From JBFAPK01 sp040676675 (GTDB lineage: Bacteria; Actinomycetota; Actinomycetes; Mycobacteriales; Micromonosporaceae), in the NCBI RefSeq assembly GCF_040676675.1, contig NZ_JBFAPK010000014.1, forward strand, positions 1 to 64,000: a stretch of DNA of 64,000 nt, in the 5' to 3' direction. Made by a program: the position numbers and the translations under genes. Below the pieces are notes generated by a model that had not been told where the DNA came from, made no database searches, and was given only the letters and a program-made list of their open reading frames with translations. Shown here piece after piece: positions 44,261-53,531 of this stretch. Numbering within the stretch: the first letter of the stretch is position 1; the number at the start of each line of letters is the position of its first letter.

Positions 44261-45142
44261 ATGGCAATCTTCCTCACCGAGAACAGCAGGGTGCTGGTCC
44301 AGGGCATCACCGGTACCGAGGGCACGAAGCACACCCGCCGGATGGTCGCGGCCGGCACGAACATCGTCGCCGGCGTCACCCCGGGCAAGGGCGGCCAGGA
44401 GGTCGACGGCATCCCGGTCTTCGGCGGCGTCGGCGAGGCGGTACAGGCCACCGGCGCGGACGTCTCCGTCGTCTTCGTACCGCCCCGGTTCGCCCGGGCC
44501 GCGGTGGTCGAGGCGATCGACGCGGGGATCGGGCTCGTGGTGGTGCTGACCGAGGGCATCCCGGTGCACGACACGGCGGCCTTCTGGGCGTACGCCTGCG
44601 CCAACGGCAACCGGACCCGCATCATCGGCCCCAACTGCCCGGGCCTGATCAGCCCCGGCCAGTCCAACGCCGGCATCATCCCCGCCGACATCACCAAGCG
44701 GGGCCGGATCGGACTGGTCAGCAAGAGCGGCACCCTGACGTACCAGATGATGTACGAACTGCGCGACTTCGGCTTCTCCACCTGCGTCGGCATCGGCGGT
44801 GACCCGATCATCGGGACCACCCACATCGACTGCCTCCAGGCATTCCAGGACGACCCCGAGACCGACGCGATCGTGCTGATCGGCGAAATCGGCGGCGACG
44901 CGGAAGAGCGGGCCGCCGAGTACATCCGGGCCAACATCACCAAGCCGGTCGTCGGCTACGTCGCCGGCTTCACCGCGCCGGAGGGCAAGACCATGGGGCA
45001 CGCCGGGGCGATCGTCTCCGGCTCGTCGGGCACGGCAGCGGCCAAGCAGGAGGCGCTGGAGGCGGTCGGCGTCAAGGTCGGCAAGACGCCGTCCGAGGCC
45101 GCGGCGCTGATGCGGGAGATCATCCAGTCACAGGCCAAGTGA
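44261..45142 (+). CDS. sucD: Succinyl-CoA ligase (ADP-forming) alpha subunit
   Basis: The 293-residue alpha subunit binds CoA and carries the phosphohistidine. Visible are VQGITGTEGTKHTRRM, the CoA-loop GVTPGKGGQEVDGIPVFG, the NCPGLISPGQSNAGIIP region and His247 in KTMGHAGAIVSGSSGTA. It starts five bases after the sucC stop and ends in a strong hairpin terminator, forming a two-gene operon. Length is normal. Confidence 0.95.
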   Translation: MAIFLTENSRVLVQGITGTEGTKHTRRMVAAGTNIVAGVTPGKGGQEVDGIPVFGGVGEAVQATGADVSVVFVPPRFARAAVVEAIDAGIGLVVVLTEGIPVHDTAAFWAYACANGNRTRIIGPNCPGLISPGQSNAGIIPADITKRGRIGLVSKSGTLTYQMMYELRDFGFSTCVGIGGDPIIGTTHIDCLQAFQDDPETDAIVLIGEIGGDAEERAAEYIRANITKPVVGYVAGFTAPEGKTMGHAGAIVSGSSGTAAAKQEALEAVGVKVGKTPSEAAALMREIIQSQAK

Positions 45143-45150
45143 GGGGGGCC

Positions 45151-45184
45151 GGGTATCCCGCGCGAGCCACCGCGCGGGATACCC
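45151..45184 (+). terminator. Terminator of sucCD
   Basis: GGGTATCCCGCGCG and CGCGCGGGATACCC form a perfect 14-bp stem around a six-base loop, eight bases after the sucD stop. No T-run follows, as is common in high-GC actinobacteria. Confidence 0.8.
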
Positions 45185-45383
45185 GCCGGTCCGGGGGTGC
45201 GGGCCATACCCGGTCCGGGTCGCGGGCCGCGCGCCGACGTAGCGCGCCGCGCCCGCGACCGGGTCGCCAGGATTACGCCCGCGGGCTACCTGTCCGCCCG
45301 TCGAACAGTCCCACGGACCGACGACATCGCCGCCGCCCACCGAGACAGTGGACGCAGGTTGTCCACACGGCGGGAGGACAGAG

Positions 45384-46601
45384 ATGGCGGCAGCATTCAC
45401 GGCACGCGTCGACCGGGTACGGATGACGCGCCGACGCCTGCTCGAAGCGGCACTGGTGGTGGGAGCCGGCCTGCCGGTCGGCGCGGCGAGCCACGCGTCG
45501 GCGGCGCGGGCCACCCCGGGCCCGGTACGGCTCACCCTGCCCGTGCCCACCGGACCGTATTCGGTGGGCACGGCGCGACTGCACCTCGTCGACGGCTCCC
45601 GGCCCGATCCCGTGGCCGGCCCGGGGCGTCACCGCGAGCTGATGGTGAGCCTCTGGTACCCGGCCCGGAACGTCGGGCGGTATCCGCGGGCGAGCTGGAT
45701 GCCCGCCGCCACCCTGCGGGCGTACCTGGTGTCCGGGGGGTTCGCGGCCGACGCCGTGCTCGCGCCGTTCACCGCCGGACACGAGGGCGCCCCGGTGCGG
45801 CGGACGGGCGGACCGTTCCCCGTCGTGGTCTTCTCCCACGGCGCGCACGACCACCGCGCCGACACCACGATCGTGGTGCAGGAACTCGCCAGCCACGGGT
45901 ACGTCGTGGTCACGGTGGACCACACGTACGACGCGTTCAGCGAGTTCCCCGACGGCCGGCTCACCGTTCCGCTCGACGATCCCGAGCACGCGTTGTACCC
46001 GGCGGACTTCGCGACGGACATCCGATTCGTCCTCGACCGCGTCGAGGACCTGGCCGCCGGACGCAACCCCGACGCCGGACACCGGCCGCTGCCGGCCGAC
46101 CTGCGGGGCGCCCTCGACCTGCGCCGGGTCGGCATGTTCGGCTGGTCGAAGGGCGCAACGGCGACGGCCCTCGTCATGGTCGACGACCCACGGGTCCGGG
46201 CCGGGCTGAGCATCGACGGCCCGATGCAGGCGCAGCCGCCCCTCGGCACCGACCTGGATCGGCCCTTCATGCTGATGACCGCCGTCTTCACCCGGGCCGC
46301 GGAGCCGAGCGTCGCCGAGTTCTGGTCACACCTGCGCGGATGGCGGCTCAACGTGCACGCCGAGGGCGCGGTCCACTCGTCGTACGGCGACAACCAGGTG
46401 CTCATCCCGCAGTTGGCGCGGGTCGTCGGGATGAGCGACGAGGAGCTGCGCGGCTGGATCGGCACCCTCGACCCGGTCCGGGCGACGCGCATCCAGCAGG
46501 CGTACCCGCTCGCCTTCTTCGACCTGCACCTGCGCGGCCGGCGGGGACGCCTGCTCGACGGTCCGAGCCCGGCCTTCCCGGAAGTGACGTACGTTCCGTG
46601 A
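45384..46601 (+). CDS. Secreted alpha/beta hydrolase (PAF-acetylhydrolase/dienelactone-like)
   Basis: The 405-residue protein has a twin-arginine-like signal (MTRRRLLEAALVVGAGL; the region also fits Sec) and a mature alpha/beta-hydrolase domain: VVFSHGAHDHRADT oxyanion region, the nucleophile elbow FGWSKGAT (GxSxG), and a C-terminal His in AVHSSYGDNQ. The layout resembles the isoform II platelet-activating-factor acetylhydrolase/chlorophyllase-like group. The substrate is unknown. ATG 45384 follows GGGAGGACAGAG. It follows sucCD after the terminator, so it is probably independent. A perfect TTGTCCACA stands at 45359-45367. Confidence 0.78.
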   Translation: MAAAFTARVDRVRMTRRRLLEAALVVGAGLPVGAASHASAARATPGPVRLTLPVPTGPYSVGTARLHLVDGSRPDPVAGPGRHRELMVSLWYPARNVGRYPRASWMPAATLRAYLVSGGFAADAVLAPFTAGHEGAPVRRTGGPFPVVVFSHGAHDHRADTTIVVQELASHGYVVVTVDHTYDAFSEFPDGRLTVPLDDPEHALYPADFATDIRFVLDRVEDLAAGRNPDAGHRPLPADLRGALDLRRVGMFGWSKGATATALVMVDDPRVRAGLSIDGPMQAQPPLGTDLDRPFMLMTAVFTRAAEPSVAEFWSHLRGWRLNVHAEGAVHSSYGDNQVLIPQLARVVGMSDEELRGWIGTLDPVRATRIQQAYPLAFFDLHLRGRRGRLLDGPSPAFPEVTYVP

Positions 46602-46733
46602 GGTGACGGACCGCGGCGCGGGAGCCCGTACCGCGGTCCGCGCTCCGCGTCCCGTCCGTGGTGTGCGCGGTGCTTTCCGTCCGTGGTCCGCGTGGCGGCC
46701 GTCCGGTGTGGGCGCCCACCGACAGCGGACTCG

Positions 46734-47084
46734 TCACCCCTGCTGGCTCAGCCGCACGGCCAGGGCGGCGACCGCGGTGGTGAAGAAGACGGCCCATCCG
46801 ACGAGTTGGCGGGAGCCCACCCGCAGGTGCGCGACAAGCGCTCCGACGAAGTACAGCACGAGACCGCCGGCCGCCAATGTCCCCAGCCACGGCACGGCGA
46901 AGCCGGCCAGCAGCCCGAGGGAGCCCGCCGCCAGCAGCACGCCCAACACCGGTACCCACGACCGTGGCACGCCCTTCATGTCCGCCTGGGCTCTCGGATA
47001 GTCGTGGCCGATCAGGTAGGTGACGGCGGCGATGCCGTTGAGGACCGACGCGAGGACGGTGACCGTGACGTAGGCGGCGAACAT
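46734..47084 (-). CDS. DoxX-like small membrane protein
   Basis: The 116-residue protein has four helices (VTVTVLASVLNGIAAVTYLI, SWVPVLGVLLAAGSLGLLA, LGTLAAGGLVLYFVGALVAH, LVGWAVFFTTAVAALAV) and the DoxX-like family pattern. Family members are found near oxidoreductases but their function is not defined. ATG 47084 has AGAAGGAGACAGCCC in front. It stands alone on the minus strand. Confidence 0.75.
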   Translation of the reverse strand: MFAAYVTVTVLASVLNGIAAVTYLIGHDYPRAQADMKGVPRSWVPVLGVLLAAGSLGLLAGFAVPWLGTLAAGGLVLYFVGALVAHLRVGSRQLVGWAVFFTTAVAALAVRLSQQG

Positions 47085-47185
47085 GGGCTGTCTCCTTCTG
47101 GGTTGCCACAAGGACGAGCCGGCGCCGGCGAACGTGACGCGCTTGGCCGGACGGGATGGGCGGCGCCGTGGGCGCGCCTGCCGAC

Positions 47186-47461
47186 CTACCCGTCGCGGGA
47201 GACAAGGATCATCAGTACCAGGCGCCATGCGATGAACGGCCCGAGGCCGAGAGCCGCGAGCAGCGCGACAATGCCGGCGCTGGTCAGCGCGACCAGCCCG
47301 GCGAAGACGGCGCCGTGCGTAGCCAAGGACCGGGCGATGGACCCCGCGAAATCGCGTCTGGTCCGCGGCTCGGCCGGCTCCGGATCGTCCTCGAAGAAGA
47401 TCACGATCACGACGCTAGGGCGTGCATCGCCGCCGACGAAGTCGCCGTGACGGATCTTCAC
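47186..47461 (-). CDS. Possible small membrane protein
   Basis: A 91-residue frame reads MKIRHGDFVGGDARPSVV, an acidic segment EDDPEPAEPRTRRD, then two hydrophobic stretches of about 20 residues. It is on the same strand as its neighbours, and the codons are plausible, but no strong ribosome site is seen and no family is recognised. It may start at an internal codon. Confidence 0.4.
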   Translation of the reverse strand: MKIRHGDFVGGDARPSVVIVIFFEDDPEPAEPRTRRDFAGSIARSLATHGAVFAGLVALTSAGIVALLAALGLGPFIAWRLVLMILVSRDG

Positions 47462-47486
47462 CGAACCCGCACAAGGCGGTGGGGTG

Positions 47487-48788
47487 TCACAGCTCGTCGC
47501 GGATCATCCGGATCAGCCGGTCGAGGACGCGGCCACCGCTGACCCGCAGACCGTCGTGCTCGTACTCGTTGGTGATCCAGGTACGCAGACCGCGTACCGA
47601 GTCGGCCGTCTCCAGCGAGTGGGCGGTGTCGACGTACATGTCGTCGTGGTAGACGGCGGCGACCACCGGTACCTCGTTGCGCGCCAGCTGTCGCGGGTCG
47701 TACAGGTCGGGCCACCGCTCCCACCGCGCCAGCAGCTCCGCCACCTCGCGCAGCGGCGCCAGCGCCGGGTCGGTGGTGAACATCCAGGGGTAGATCATCT
47801 CGCCGGTCAGCAGCACGGGAAGCTCGTCCGCCAGCGCCCGGTCGACGTCGAAGCGCGGGAACTCGGCGCGGACCGCCTGGGCCGCCCACCCGGTGCCGTA
47901 CGGCGACACCGAGCGCTGCCCGTAGCTCGGCTCGTGCAGCACCGCGAAGAGCGGGTTGACGGCGAACGACAGGTGGCCCTGGACCTGGGCGAGGAACGCG
48001 TCGCCGAGCTCGCTGCCCGGCAGGAACGCGTCTTCCAGGAGGTAGTGCAGCGTGTGTGAGCCGTTGCCGGTGCCGAGCATCATGCCGAGCGCCTGGAACG
48101 CCTCGGCGGTCAGCAGCCCACCGCCGGGCAGCCGTACCTCGTGCTCCCGTAGGTGTCGTACGACGGCGCGGACGGTCTCGACGTCCCGGGGGTAGCGGGC
48201 GTAGTGCGCCTCGACCTTCCGCCGTACGCGCGGGTAGGCGGCCCGGTAGACGTCCTCGGCCGTGCGGTCCAGCCCGGGCAGGCCGCCGGTCACGAACGCC
48301 TCGCGGATGCCCTCCGGCGCGTACGACAGGTAGGTGAGGGTGCAGAAGCCGCCGAAGCTCTGGCCGAGCACACTCCACCGGCCCTGCTCGCCGAGCAGTT
48401 GCCGGCGGAGCAGCTCGCAGTCCCGCACGATCGAGTCGGCCCGGAAGTGCGCGAGGTAGCCGGCCTGCGCCGCCGCGTCCCCGCGCCGGGGCAGGGTGTG
48501 CCGGTCGGCGGGGGTGGAGCGGCCGGTACCGCGCTGGTCCAGCAGCAGCACCCGGTAGTCGTCCAGCGCCCGGTCCAGCCAGCTGTCCCGGCCCACCGGG
48601 CGGGGTGACCGGCCGCCGGGGCCGCCCTGGAGGAACAGCAGCCACGGCAGCGTGTCGGGATCCTTGCCGGCCGCGACCACCTCGCGGGCGTACACCTCGA
48701 TCTGCTCACCGGCCGGCTCCGCGTGGTCGAGCGGTACCTGGAAATGGTGGTCGGTGACGACGGTGCCGGGTTGACGGTAGGTCGGCAC
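47487..48788 (-). CDS. pip: Proline iminopeptidase (alpha/beta hydrolase, S33)
   Basis: This cytoplasmic peptidase family removes N-terminal proline from peptides. The 433-residue protein shows the HGGPG-like oxyanion loop LQGGPGGRSPR, LLLDQRGTGRS, the nucleophile elbow VLGQSFGGFCTLTYL and the C-terminal AVYHDDMYVD where the catalytic His lies. These are the S33 marks, and the length fits the large-form enzyme. The GTG at 48788 has the strong site GGAGGAGGAAACC. It follows the OFA transporter gene after a terminator hairpin. Confidence 0.85.
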   Translation of the reverse strand: MPTYRQPGTVVTDHHFQVPLDHAEPAGEQIEVYAREVVAAGKDPDTLPWLLFLQGGPGGRSPRPVGRDSWLDRALDDYRVLLLDQRGTGRSTPADRHTLPRRGDAAAQAGYLAHFRADSIVRDCELLRRQLLGEQGRWSVLGQSFGGFCTLTYLSYAPEGIREAFVTGGLPGLDRTAEDVYRAAYPRVRRKVEAHYARYPRDVETVRAVVRHLREHEVRLPGGGLLTAEAFQALGMMLGTGNGSHTLHYLLEDAFLPGSELGDAFLAQVQGHLSFAVNPLFAVLHEPSYGQRSVSPYGTGWAAQAVRAEFPRFDVDRALADELPVLLTGEMIYPWMFTTDPALAPLREVAELLARWERWPDLYDPRQLARNEVPVVAAVYHDDMYVDTAHSLETADSVRGLRTWITNEYEHDGLRVSGGRVLDRLIRMIRDEL

Positions 48789-48879
48789 GGTTTCCTCCTC
48801 CGGAAGTTCTGCGGCGCGCGGCCCGGCTTCCGGAACGGGATCCTGCCAGGTCGGGTGGGTGGACCAGCGCCGGGCAGGC

Positions 48880-48910
48880 GGAGAGCCGCCGGCGGGGCCG
48901 GCGGCTCTCC
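48880..48910 (-). terminator. Terminator of the OFA transporter gene
   Basis: GGAGAGCCGCCGGC and GCCGGCGGCTCTCC form a perfect 14-bp stem with a three-base loop, 52 bases after the transporter stop and about 90 before the peptidase start. Confidence 0.75.
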
Positions 48911-48961
48911 CGGTACCGGCACGCTCCCCAACGCGCCGGTGGTCTCCTGCGTGGACGGCGG

Positions 48962-50326
48962 TCAGCCGCCGGCGCGAAGGTGCTGGGGCAGGGGCAGCGC
49001 GGGCCGTCCCGGCTGGCGCAGCCGCGCGGTGAGCAGCGCGCCGACCAGCCCCAGGCACCCGGCGACGACCGACGCGACGATCGCTCCCGGAGCGGCCACC
49101 ACCAGCCCGGCGAGCCAGATGCCGAGTACGCCGCCGACCGCCTTGCCGCTGTAGACGATGCCGTAGTTGGTGAGGTTCGCCTCGCCGCCGAACCAGTCGC
49201 GCACCACGCTGACCATGAGCGAGTAGCCCGCGCCCGTGCCGGCGCCCGCCAGCGCCGCGAAGCCGACCACCGCGACCGTCTGCTCGGCGTGCAGGGACGC
49301 GAGCAGCCCGAACTGGGCCACCGCGCCGAGGCCGAGCGAGAGCCCGAGGGTGCGCCGGCGGCCGAACCGGTCCGAGAGCGAGCTGGTGACGGTACGGCCG
49401 ATGCCGGTCGCGGCAGCCAGCGCGCCGATCGAGGCGAGCAGCACGAGCGGTGCGCTCTGTGCGGTCCGGGCGTACCCGCCGAGGTACGCGATGTCGAAGA
49501 GCGCGATACCCGAGGTCAGGACGACGACCAGGAACATGATCGGCAGCATGCCGCTGCGCAGCGCGGCCCGGGGGGAGTGCGGCCGGATCGCCGGGGTGTT
49601 GTTCGGGATGCTGCGGTTGAGCCGGCGGTCGACCGCCCAGCGCTGCGGGTCGATGTGCGGCGGCCACCAGTGCGCGGGTGGCTTGCGCAGCAGCAGTGCG
49701 GCGGTGGCGACCACCACGAAGACCACGGCGGCGGTGGCGTCCAGGATCGCGGCCCGGTTGTCGACGCCGAGGGCGTACGCGGCGACCGCGACGAACGGCA
49801 GCGCACCGTAGCCGAACGCGCCGCTGACCAGGCCGACCCGCCCCGCGGTCCGTTCGGGGAACCACTCGGTGACGGTGGCGATGCAGGTCATGTAGACCAA
49901 ACCGGCGCCGACGCCGCCGAGCACGGAGTAGCCCAGCAGGACCGTGGCGAGGTCGCCGGAGTGTCCCAGCGTCACCAGCGCGACCAGGCATCCGGCGGCG
50001 CCGACCAGCATCGGTACGGCGGGCCGGGCGCGCAGGCGGCGGTACCACCACGCGGCCAGGGGAGAGCTGCCGGCCTGGCACACCACCCAGAGCGCCAGTA
50101 CGGCGAACGCGTCGCCGTGGGACCACCCGTTGGCCCCGGTGAGGGCGGGGATCGCGGCGCCGAACCCGTACTGGAACAGGCTGATCGCCAGCATCGAGGC
50201 CCAGGAGAGGCGGATCATCCAGGCGCGGGACCGTCCGATGAGTTCCCGGTCGGTCTCCCCGACCCGGTAGCGGCGGCCATATACGTCGCGGATCTCGCGT
50301 ACGGCGGTCGTGCTGGAGTCCGTCAT
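48962..50326 (-). CDS. MFS transporter, OFA (oxalate/formate antiporter) type
   Basis: The 454-residue protein has twelve predicted helices with a central loop, and features of the OFA family as I know it: LFQYGFGAAIPALTGANGW in helix 1, VGAGLVYMTCIATVTEWFPE in the helix 4-5 region, and GAGYSLMVSVVRDWFG in the second half. OxlT of Oxalobacter exchanges oxalate for formate; here a similar task fits the nearby frc/oxc genes. ATG 50326 has GGAGGCACCC. A perfect GCATAC-A-GTATGC palindrome lies directly upstream of the ribosome site, so the regulator could block it. Confidence 0.8.
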   Translation of the reverse strand: MTDSSTTAVREIRDVYGRRYRVGETDRELIGRSRAWMIRLSWASMLAISLFQYGFGAAIPALTGANGWSHGDAFAVLALWVVCQAGSSPLAAWWYRRLRARPAVPMLVGAAGCLVALVTLGHSGDLATVLLGYSVLGGVGAGLVYMTCIATVTEWFPERTAGRVGLVSGAFGYGALPFVAVAAYALGVDNRAAILDATAAVVFVVVATAALLLRKPPAHWWPPHIDPQRWAVDRRLNRSIPNNTPAIRPHSPRAALRSGMLPIMFLVVVLTSGIALFDIAYLGGYARTAQSAPLVLLASIGALAAATGIGRTVTSSLSDRFGRRRTLGLSLGLGAVAQFGLLASLHAEQTVAVVGFAALAGAGTGAGYSLMVSVVRDWFGGEANLTNYGIVYSGKAVGGVLGIWLAGLVVAAPGAIVASVVAGCLGLVGALLTARLRQPGRPALPLPQHLRAGG

Positions 50327-50336
50327 GGGTGCCTCC

Positions 50337-50354
50337 ATTGCATACAGTATGCCA
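50337..50354. promoter_or_regulatory. GCATACAGTATGC operator before the OFA gene
   Basis: ATTGCATACAGTATGCCA includes a perfect 6-1-6 inverted repeat at 50340-50352, 14 bases upstream of the start codon. ATTGCATACMGTATG is shared with the two promoter blocks. It is the clearest site for the regulator in the window. Confidence 0.65.
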
Positions 50355-50459
50355 GCTGCCTTTCTGTGTACCATCGGTCACACCACACTGTCCAGGTACG
50401 CCCGGAAAGCGGGACGTGGTCGGCCGCCGGTGGTCCCGGCCCCGCCGGTACCCGGGTGC

Positions 50460-53400
50460 CTAACCCGCCACGCCGTCGGAACCCGCCACGGCGTCGGAAC
50501 CGGCCGTGCCGGCGGAACCGGCCACGGCGTCGGGACCGGGCACACCGTTGGGACCGGGTGGGTCCGCCTCGGGCGTCCGCGCCACGGGTACCCGCGTACC
50601 GGAGTTCCCGCGCGTCGCCGGCTCGGTCGGCACCGGCTCCGCGAGGCGTTCGGTCATGGTCACCGACAGGCCGGCGGGCACGGCGGAGAAGACCCGGCCC
50701 GCGCGCGCGTCGTCCACACCGAGCGGCTCCGGGCCGGGGGAGACGACGGGACTGCGCGCGGCCGGCCGGTTCACCTCCAGTGACCGCAGGACGTCCCGCA
50801 GCGCGGCCCAGTCCTCCTGCGCCGCGAACATGGCGGCGGCGGTCATCAGCAGGTGCCGGCCACCCTCGTAGTCGCCCGCCCGCAGGCGGATCTCGCCGCG
50901 GACCCGGTCCAGCCGCGCGGCCAGCGGCGCGAGCACCTCCCGCGGCTCGCCGGCGGCGTGCAGCAGGCCCAGCTTCCCGCCCGCGACGTGCGCGAGCCGG
51001 TCGGCCTCCACCGACCGGCCCAACTGGAGCACCGTACGCGCCAGCATGCAGTAGGCGCGCACCTCGCCGACCGGGTTCTCCATCTGCCGGAAGAGCACCG
51101 CCGCGTCCGCCGCCCGCCTGGTCGCCAGTACCGCGGGCGCCGTACCGGGCCGCGGATCGGCCAGCTCGTCGCGGGGCGCGGCGGCCTGGCCGAGCAGGAA
51201 CCGCGCCATCCGGTACTGCACCGTCGCCCGGCGGCGCTGGTCCTGCTCGACGAAGGAGAGCACCGCGCCGAAGTAGTCGGTCGCGCTGTGCCAGTCACCG
51301 CGCCGCCGGCCCGCCTCGGCCAGGGAGAGCAGGATCCGGTACCGGGTCGCGTCCGGCACCACCGGGTCGAGCAGTTCGTCCTTTGCCGCCTCCGGCGTGT
51401 CGACGTGGTGCGCCTCGCCCAGCAGCACCCGGATCAGGCGCTGCTCGGGCCGGTCACCGGTCGCCTCCGCGTTGCGGTACGCCGCCTCCAGCGCGTCGAT
51501 CGCCTGCCGGTGCCGGGCGGCCTGCAGGTACGCCTCGCCGCGCTTGCGCAGCACCTTGGTGAACCGGCGGCTCGCCGTCGCCCGTACCTCCTCGGTCGGG
51601 CCGCCGTCCCGCAACCGGAGGCAGAGGTGCAGCGCCAGGGTGAAGCTCCGCTCGGCGTCGCGGTACCGCTCGACCGCGACCAGGAACGTGCCCTGGGCGA
51701 GCAGCACGTCGACCTGCCCCAGCCGTTCCCCCTCCCGCTCGGCCGCGCGCACCGCCTCCTCGTACGCCCCCAGGCTGGCGCGCAGCGGCACGTCCGCGAC
51801 CACGCAGCCGTCGAGCCAGGCGCCGATCCGCCAGCGGACGGCGTCGGCGGTACCGGGCGCGCGGATCAGCCGGAGCAGGTTCGGGTACTCGTTGCGCACC
51901 CACCGCTGCGGGTAGTCCGCGATCCGCCTCGCCAGCGACCGGGCCGGCGCGGACTCCTCGTCCAGCGCCTTCAGGGCGGCGGTGACCACGTCGAGGTAGG
52001 CCGCGTCCAACCGGGCGAACGCCCGCCCGACCTCGTCCTCCGGGAGCCGCACCGCCTGCTCGAAGGCGAAGAGCCGGGTCAGCGGGTGTATCCCGTACCG
52101 GGCCACCCGCTCGGTCGGGTCCATGCCACGGTCGTCCAGCAGTTGCGCCGCGGCCAACCGGTCGACCAGCGCCTCCGCCTCGCCCGGCGGCAGCTCCAGC
52201 AGCGGACAGAGCACCGACGGTACGAAGGTCGCCGACGGCACCAGGGCGAGCAGCATCAACGCGCGCTGCTCCTCGGGGAGCAACCGCTGGTACTCGGTCA
52301 TCAGGTGCCCGCGCAGCGAGCGGCCGGGACGCACCAGCCAGGCCAGCCGGGACCGCTTCTCCCGCAGCAGCCCCGCGACCTGGCAGACGTCCGCCCGGTC
52401 CTCGGAGACCCGCTCCGCCGCGGCCCGGATCGCCAGCGGCAGCCGACCGCAGTACTCGATGACCTCGGCGACGCACTCGGGTCGCAGCCCCTCCTCGACG
52501 CCCGAGATCGTGTGGAACATGGCGAGCGCGTCGTCGGCGTCGGGCAGCCCGAGCCGGTACGAGGGGTAGGGCAGCGGGTCCGGCCAGAGCAGTTCCCGCC
52601 GGCTGGTGATCAGTACGGCGGTGGCCGGATCGCTCGGCATCACCGCGCGGACCTGCTCGGCGTGGCGGGCGGCGTCGAAGATGAACAGGATCCGCTTGCG
52701 GGCCGTGAGCGACCGGAACACCAGCGCGCGGTCGGCGGTGGTCCGCTTCTTGCGCATCTCCTTCTCGTCCCAGCCGAGCGCGAGCAGCAGCTCCTGGAGG
52801 ACCTCGTTCGGGCTGCGTGCGGTGCTGCCGGTGCCCAGGCTGACGTAGACCTGGCCGTCGGGGTACCGGTCGGCGAGGCTGCGGGCCAGCCCGTCGACGA
52901 GGGCGCTCTTGCCGACCCCCGGGGCGCCGTGCACCAGCAACATCACCGGACCCGTGGCCGGGGCCCGGACCCCGCCCGCCCGCCGCCAGCCCAGCCGGCG
53001 TCGCGACGCGGCGTCGCGCTCGGCGCGCTGCCGGTCGTGCCGCTCCCGCAGCTCCACGAGCTCACCCGCCCGGCCCACGAAGAGCACGTCGCGCGGCGGC
53101 AGGGTGGGCACGGCCCGCACCCGCCGGCGCGGCAGCCAGCGCCACCACACCCGGCCGGCGCGCGACTTCCGCTTCCGCCGCTCGCGCCGGCGCTTCCTCT
53201 TCGGCGTGGCGCCGCCCGACCGGCCGGTGTGCCGGGACGAACCGGTGGGCGCAAGGTGCCCGCCCGCCATGGCCGGCTCACCGCCCGGTTCGGTCGGCAG
53301 GGCGCCGATCGCGCCCGCGACACCCAGCACCACGAGGGCGACGATCTGCAGGTGGGGCGGTATGTCGTCGTAGACGGTGCTCAGGCTGACCGAGAGCACG

Positions 53401-53531
53401 GTGGCGAGCAGCACGGCCGGCAGCCGGAACCGGCGTAGGCGGCGCAGCCACGTCCGCAGCCACGTCCGGAGCCGGATTCCGCGTGACAGCGATACGCGCT
53501 CGCCGGGGCGCCCGTCGGGGTCGTAGCTCAT
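50460..53531 (-). CDS. Membrane-anchored STAND NTPase with TPR-like C-terminus (II)
   Basis: The 1023-residue protein has two N-terminal helices (about 38-54 and 60-79), a very basic linker with KRKRRRERRKRKSRAGR (110-126), a VGRAGEL box (152-158), Walker A GAPGVGKS (202-209), Walker B ILFIFD (281-286), NB-ARC-like sensor and winged-helix segments (LITSRRELLWP, EYCGRLPLAIRAAAE, YGIHPLTRLFAF), then about 400 residues of TPR-like helices and a Pro/Thr-rich tail. It resembles AfsR-type ATPases without a SARP DNA-binding domain. ATG 53531 overlaps the upstream stop as ATGA. Function is not known; a signalling or defence role is possible. Confidence 0.8.
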   Translation of the reverse strand: MSYDPDGRPGERVSLSRGIRLRTWLRTWLRRLRRFRLPAVLLATVLSVSLSTVYDDIPPHLQIVALVVLGVAGAIGALPTEPGGEPAMAGGHLAPTGSSRHTGRSGGATPKRKRRRERRKRKSRAGRVWWRWLPRRRVRAVPTLPPRDVLFVGRAGELVELRERHDRQRAERDAASRRRLGWRRAGGVRAPATGPVMLLVHGAPGVGKSALVDGLARSLADRYPDGQVYVSLGTGSTARSPNEVLQELLLALGWDEKEMRKKRTTADRALVFRSLTARKRILFIFDAARHAEQVRAVMPSDPATAVLITSRRELLWPDPLPYPSYRLGLPDADDALAMFHTISGVEEGLRPECVAEVIEYCGRLPLAIRAAAERVSEDRADVCQVAGLLREKRSRLAWLVRPGRSLRGHLMTEYQRLLPEEQRALMLLALVPSATFVPSVLCPLLELPPGEAEALVDRLAAAQLLDDRGMDPTERVARYGIHPLTRLFAFEQAVRLPEDEVGRAFARLDAAYLDVVTAALKALDEESAPARSLARRIADYPQRWVRNEYPNLLRLIRAPGTADAVRWRIGAWLDGCVVADVPLRASLGAYEEAVRAAEREGERLGQVDVLLAQGTFLVAVERYRDAERSFTLALHLCLRLRDGGPTEEVRATASRRFTKVLRKRGEAYLQAARHRQAIDALEAAYRNAEATGDRPEQRLIRVLLGEAHHVDTPEAAKDELLDPVVPDATRYRILLSLAEAGRRRGDWHSATDYFGAVLSFVEQDQRRRATVQYRMARFLLGQAAAPRDELADPRPGTAPAVLATRRAADAAVLFRQMENPVGEVRAYCMLARTVLQLGRSVEADRLAHVAGGKLGLLHAAGEPREVLAPLAARLDRVRGEIRLRAGDYEGGRHLLMTAAAMFAAQEDWAALRDVLRSLEVNRPAARSPVVSPGPEPLGVDDARAGRVFSAVPAGLSVTMTERLAEPVPTEPATRGNSGTRVPVARTPEADPPGPNGVPGPDAVAGSAGTAGSDAVAGSDGVAG

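Noticed and set aside
45359..45367. DnaA box TTGTCCACA before the secreted hydrolase
   Set aside because: A single 9-base match with no partner is expected by chance in this GC-rich sequence context.
48789..50381. An extension of the proline iminopeptidase frame through the transporter gene
   Set aside because: The frame is open but its sequence is Arg-rich shadow of the transporter; the GTG at 48788 has a strong ribosome site.
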